Of a stretch of 64,000 bases of DNA, positions 61,074-64,000 are shown piece by piece. The notes beneath the pieces are model-generated. The model searched no databases, had not been told where the DNA came from, and worked only from the letters and a program-made list of their open reading frames with translations. Origin of the DNA: Streptococcus infantis (lineage in GTDB: Bacteria > Bacillota > Bacilli > Lactobacillales > Streptococcaceae); contig NZ_JAHDAP010000002.1 of NCBI RefSeq assembly GCF_018499575.1, forward strand, positions 62,001 through 126,000. The letters are read 5' to 3'. The translations under genes and the position numbers were made by a program. The stretch's first letter is position 1. Each line of letters opens with the position of its first letter.

Positions 61074-62741
61074 GTGTCAAATATTACTACAAGCTTATTT
61101 CAAGAAATGGTACAGGCTGCTTCAACTCGTTTGAACAAGCAAGCCGAATATGTCAATTCATTGAACGTTTTCCCAGTTCCAGATGGAGATACAGGAACAA
61201 ACATGGGGATGACTATCGAAAATGGTGCTAAGGAAGTCGCAGACAAACCAGCTTCAACAGTTGGTGAGGCTGCAAGTATCTTGGCTAAAGGTCTTTTGAT
61301 GGGTGCGCGTGGAAACTCAGGAGTTATCACTTCTCAGCTTTTCCGTGGATTCTCACAAGCCATCAAGACAAAAGAAGAGTTAACAGGGAAAGACCTAGCC
61401 CTTGCCTTCCAATCAGGTGTTGAGGTTGCCTACAAGGCTGTTATGAAGCCAGTTGAAGGAACTATCTTGACTGTATCACGTGGAGCTGCCATCGGTGCTA
61501 AGAAAAAAGCAGAACAGACAGATGACGCAGTTGAAGTGATGCGTGCAGCCTTAGAGGGAGCTAAAGCAGCTCTTGCTAAAACTCCTGAAATGCTTCCAGT
61601 ATTGAAGGAAGTTGGAGTTGTGGACTCAGGTGGTCAAGGTTTGGTCTTCATCTATGAAGGTTTCCTTTCAGCTCTTACTGGTGAATACAGCGCTTCTGAG
61701 GACTTTGTTGCTACTCCAGCAAATATGAGTGAGATGATCAATGCTGAACACCACAAGTCTGTAGCTGGACATGTGGCAACAGAAGACATTACCTTTGGTT
61801 ACTGTACTGAAATCATGGTTGCCCTTAAACAAGGTCCAACTTATGCTAAAGAGTTTGACTACGAAGAATTCCGTAACTACTTGAACGACCTTGGAGATTC
61901 TCTACTTGTTGTCAATGACGATGAAATCGTTAAAGTTCACGTCCATACAGAAGATCCAGGACTTGTCTTGCAAGAAGGTCTAAAATACGGTAGCTTGGTC
62001 AAGGTTAAAGTCGATAACATGCGTAACCAACACGAAGCGCAAGTAGAAAAAGAAGAAGCTCAAGTCAGCAAGCCAGCTGAAGAAAAAGAATATGCTCTTA
62101 TCGCAGTAGTAGCTGGACAAGGCTTGGCAGACATCTTCCGTGCACAAGGTGTAGACTATGTCATCGAAGGTGGACAAACCATGAACCCTTCTACAGAAGA
62201 CTTTATCAAGGCTGTTGAGAAAGTCAATGCTCGCAATATCATCTTCTTGCCAAACAACAAAAATATCTTCATGGCAGCTCAATCTGCAGCTGAAGTATTG
62301 GAACAACCAGCTGTTGTGGTAGAAGCTCGTACAATTCCTCAAGGATTGACTAGTCTTCTTGCCTTTGATCCAAGCAAATCAATCGAAGAAAACCAAGAAC
62401 GCATGACTGCAGCCCTTGGCGATGTTATCAGTGGTAGTGTAACAACAGCCGTTCGTGATACAACTATCGATGGCTTAGAAATCCATGAAAATGACAATCT
62501 TGGTATGGTAGATGGGAAGATCCTCGTGTCAAATCCTGATATGCACCAAACCTTGACTGAAACTTTGAAACACATGTTGGATGAAGACAGTGAAATCGTA
62601 ACTTTCTATGTCGGAGAAGATGGAAGTGAAGAATTGGCTAACCAAATCGCCCAAGAAATCGCAGAAGAATTCGAAGATGTCGAAGTAGAAATTCACCAAG
62701 GTCAACAACCAGTTTACCCATATCTTTTCAGTGTGGAATAA
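61074..62741 (+). CDS. fakA: Fatty acid kinase catalytic subunit FakA (DAK2 domain, YloV)
   Basis: A 555-residue kinase that phosphorylates fatty acids carried by FakB. The N-terminal DAK2/DhaL domain reads VFPVPDGDTGTNMGMT, GARGNSGVITSQLFRGF and VDSGGQGLVFIYEG; a middle domain with FGYCTEIMV and VKVHVHTEDPG follows; the C-terminal part is DegV-like. It begins at GTG (61074) behind TAGGAG, two bases after the Asp23 gene. fakB genes are not in the window. Confidence 0.94.
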   Translation: MSNITTSLFQEMVQAASTRLNKQAEYVNSLNVFPVPDGDTGTNMGMTIENGAKEVADKPASTVGEAASILAKGLLMGARGNSGVITSQLFRGFSQAIKTKEELTGKDLALAFQSGVEVAYKAVMKPVEGTILTVSRGAAIGAKKKAEQTDDAVEVMRAALEGAKAALAKTPEMLPVLKEVGVVDSGGQGLVFIYEGFLSALTGEYSASEDFVATPANMSEMINAEHHKSVAGHVATEDITFGYCTEIMVALKQGPTYAKEFDYEEFRNYLNDLGDSLLVVNDDEIVKVHVHTEDPGLVLQEGLKYGSLVKVKVDNMRNQHEAQVEKEEAQVSKPAEEKEYALIAVVAGQGLADIFRAQGVDYVIEGGQTMNPSTEDFIKAVEKVNARNIIFLPNNKNIFMAAQSAAEVLEQPAVVVEARTIPQGLTSLLAFDPSKSIEENQERMTAALGDVISGSVTTAVRDTTIDGLEIHENDNLGMVDGKILVSNPDMHQTLTETLKHMLDEDSEIVTFYVGEDGSEELANQIAQEIAEEFEDVEVEIHQGQQPVYPYLFSVE

Positions 62742-62757
62742 AGATTAAATAATAAGA

Positions 62758-62791
62758 AAAAGAAAGTTGAGAAATCAACTTTCTTTTTTTG
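62758..62791 (+). terminator. Terminator of fakA
   Basis: AGAAAGTTGA and TCAACTTTCT around GAAA followed by T-run. Confidence 0.9.
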
Positions 62792-62849
62792 TGACATTTG
62801 TCATATTTCCTCATGACAGAAGCTTCTAGTGACACAACCTTCAAAGAAT

Positions 62850-62855
62850 TATAAT
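62850..62855 (+). promoter_or_regulatory. -10 element of the final ABC operon
   Basis: TATAAT, giving a +1 near 62862, which excludes the in-frame ATG at 62858 and supports the start at 62882. Confidence 0.55.
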
Positions 62856-62881
62856 AGATGTATCAAATGGAGGAAGAAAAA

Positions 62882-63073
62882 ATGAAACATAAAGTAATTG
62901 TCGCAATGAGTTTAGTAGCAGCAGGAGTCATGACTTATCTCATGTTTTCAGGATTGGACGAAGGCTTCTATCATTTTCCTTGGGAGTTATTTGCAGGATT
63001 TGGTATGATGTCTTGGTTGATCCGAGAAGGTTTAAAATTGGTCTCAGATGTGAAAAAGGAGTTTGAAAAATGA
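62882..63073 (+). CDS. Small membrane protein, unknown function
   Basis: A 63-residue protein with two hydrophobic segments (about 3-22 and 30-48) and a charged C-terminus (SDVKKEFEK). GGAGGAAG precedes the ATG at 62882. It overlaps the next small gene by four bases and is probably co-transcribed with the ABC ATPase gene. No family recognised. Confidence 0.75.
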   Translation: MKHKVIVAMSLVAAGVMTYLMFSGLDEGFYHFPWELFAGFGMMSWLIREGLKLVSDVKKEFEK

Positions 63074-63264
63074 AAAAAGCGATTCTCTATCTTTTTATTG
63101 CACTATCACTAGTGGTATGGTTGGTCGAAATGTTTACAGGGTGGTTTGACCAAGCCTTCCTTCACCAAGTCATTCGTGGTGCCTGGGGTCTAGGATTTAT
63201 GATTTTTATCGCCTTTCCGATGGGGAAGGAGTGGTTGAAAGGAGAATATCATGAACATGATTAA
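63070..63264 (+). CDS. Small membrane protein, unknown function
   Basis: A 64-residue protein with two hydrophobic segments (4-22 and 33-50) and an acidic/His tail (GEYHEHD). It begins inside the last codons of the upstream small gene (ATGA) and overlaps the ATPase gene by 14 bases. Could be an accessory part of the transporter (inference). Confidence 0.72.
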   Translation: MKKAILYLFIALSLVVWLVEMFTGWFDQAFLHQVIRGAWGLGFMIFIAFPMGKEWLKGEYHEHD

Positions 63265-64000
63265 GGTAGAAAGCCTAAATAAAAGCATCAAGGGCAAGGC
63301 TATTTTGAAGGATATTTCCTTTGAGGTAGCAGAGGGCGAATGCGTCGCCTTGATTGGGCCAAATGGTGCCGGAAAGACTACACTCTTGGACTGTTTGCTT
63401 GGAGATAAATTGGTCACCAGCGGTCAAGTATCCATCCAAGGCTTGCCAGTGACGAGTTCTCAGTTAGACTATATTAGAGGCTACCTCCCTCAAGAAAATG
63501 TTATTGTTCAGAAATTAAAGGTTAAAGAGTTGATTGCTTTCTTTCAAAGCATTTATCCAAATCCCTTGAACAATCAGGAGATTGATCAACTATTGCAGTT
63601 TGACAAGCAGCAAAAAGAACAATTAGCAGAAAAATTGTCAGGTGGGCAAAAGCGTCTCTTTTCATTTGTCTTGACCTTGATTGGCCGACCAAAGCTTGTC
63701 TTTTTAGATGAGCCAACTGCGGCCATGGATACTTCAACCCGTCAACGTTTTTGGGAAATTGTCCAAGACTTAAAAGCGCAGGGGGTCACCATTCTCTATT
63801 CGTCTCATTATATTGAGGAAGTAGAGCATACAGCGGACCGGATTTTGGTCTTAAATAAGGGAGAGTTGATTCGTGATACGACACCTCTAGCCATGCGCAG
63901 TGAGGAGATTGAAAAGCACTTCATCCTACCTCTAGCTTACAAGGAAGTCGTCGAACAGTCTAACTTGGTTGAAAACTGGTCACAAAAACAAGATGCCCTG
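63251..64000 (+). CDS. ABC transporter ATP-binding protein (partial at window end)
   Basis: At least 250 residues, open to the right edge. A CcmA-type ATPase: Walker A GPNGAGKTTLLDCL, Q-loop LPQENV, signature LSGGQKRL, Walker B LVFLDEPTAAMD, and H-loop SSHYIEE. A short region after the ATPase core is truncated by the window. The ATG lies behind AAAGGAG. A permease gene should follow. Likely an exporter of peptides or drugs of the YhcH/BcrA class; not certain. Confidence 0.9.
   Translation, partial: MNMIKVESLNKSIKGKAILKDISFEVAEGECVALIGPNGAGKTTLLDCLLGDKLVTSGQVSIQGLPVTSSQLDYIRGYLPQENVIVQKLKVKELIAFFQSIYPNPLNNQEIDQLLQFDKQQKEQLAEKLSGGQKRLFSFVLTLIGRPKLVFLDEPTAAMDTSTRQRFWEIVQDLKAQGVTILYSSHYIEEVEHTADRILVLNKGELIRDTTPLAMRSEEIEKHFILPLAYKEVVEQSNLVENWSQKQDAL

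Noticed and set aside
1..64000. CRISPR arrays, tRNA or rRNA genes, complete insertion sequences, prophage
   Set aside because: I saw none on reading both strands; a dedicated tRNA or IS search was not possible here.

Overview
The window is a chromosomal segment of a low-GC Gram-positive coccus of the Streptococcus mitis group (mitis/oralis/pneumoniae relatives). Evidence: two BOX A-C repeats, extended -10 promoters of the TGnTATAAT type, a competence cin-box in front of cinA-recA, a malXCD/malAR/malMP regulon laid out as in pneumococcus, an LPxTG surface protein, and near-pneumococcal sequences for HisS, AspS, MalX, LytR, DinF, UvrA and FakA. The gene order looks like a mosaic of blocks that lie apart in the pneumococcal genomes I remember, and no lytA follows dinF. 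Species is not resolved from sequence alone.

Layout. 1-7 kb: 3' end of hisS, a threonine-repeat LPxTG adhesin, and a GT2 glycosyltransferase/YfhO pair. 7-9.5 kb: a stress-type membrane operon led by a small XRE regulator with a palindrome over its promoter. 9.6-12.3 kb: aspS and a YitT protein. 12.4-22.2 kb: the maltodextrin regulon (malR, malA, malD, malC, malX leftward; malM, malP rightward), with paired MalR-like operators at both divergent promoters. 22.2-24.4 kb: rlmA and tyrS (leftward). 24.5-28.5 kb: DNA repair genes mutL, ruvA and tag, plus a CPBP protease. 28.5-32 kb: leftward genes for an S66 peptidase, a SemiSWEET, a DUF1129 protein and CorA. 32-36 kb: uvrA and an M24 peptidase. 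36-39 kb: an Mg2+ P-type ATPase gene (mgtA) behind an M-box riboswitch, a short leader ORF and a BOX element. 39-43.5 kb: spxA, lipoproteins, ireB-ruvX-DUF1292 and folC. 43.5-53.5 kb: a HAD phosphatase, purine permease, tsaE-GNAT-lytR, cinA-recA, a GNAT, dinF and yebC. 53.5-64 kb: a MarR-controlled heterodimeric ABC exporter, a PAP2 phosphatase, a LytTR/LiaF-like pair, rpmB, an Asp23 protein, fakA and the start of an ABC operon.

How the genes work together. The mal block imports maltodextrins (MalX, MalC, MalD) and breaks them down (MalM, MalP) under MalR. CorA and MgtA are two routes of Mg2+ entry a few kb apart. mutL, ruvA, tag, uvrA, ruvX, recA and cinA form a dense set of repair and recombination functions.

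The most notable signal is the mgtA leader. After the M-box terminator there is a well-placed ribosome binding site and a 23-codon ORF beginning MQIDDHPEPH. It is followed by a long hairpin whose 5' arm lies inside the ORF. Acidic and proline-rich N-termini are the feature by which enterobacterial MgtL senses low Mg2+ during translation, so this may be a Gram-positive analogue stacked behind a riboswitch. Other themes are apparently leaderless genes (rlmA, tsaE, dinF) and promoters or operators nested inside upstream terminators (rlmA, the PAP2 gene, the LytTR gene).
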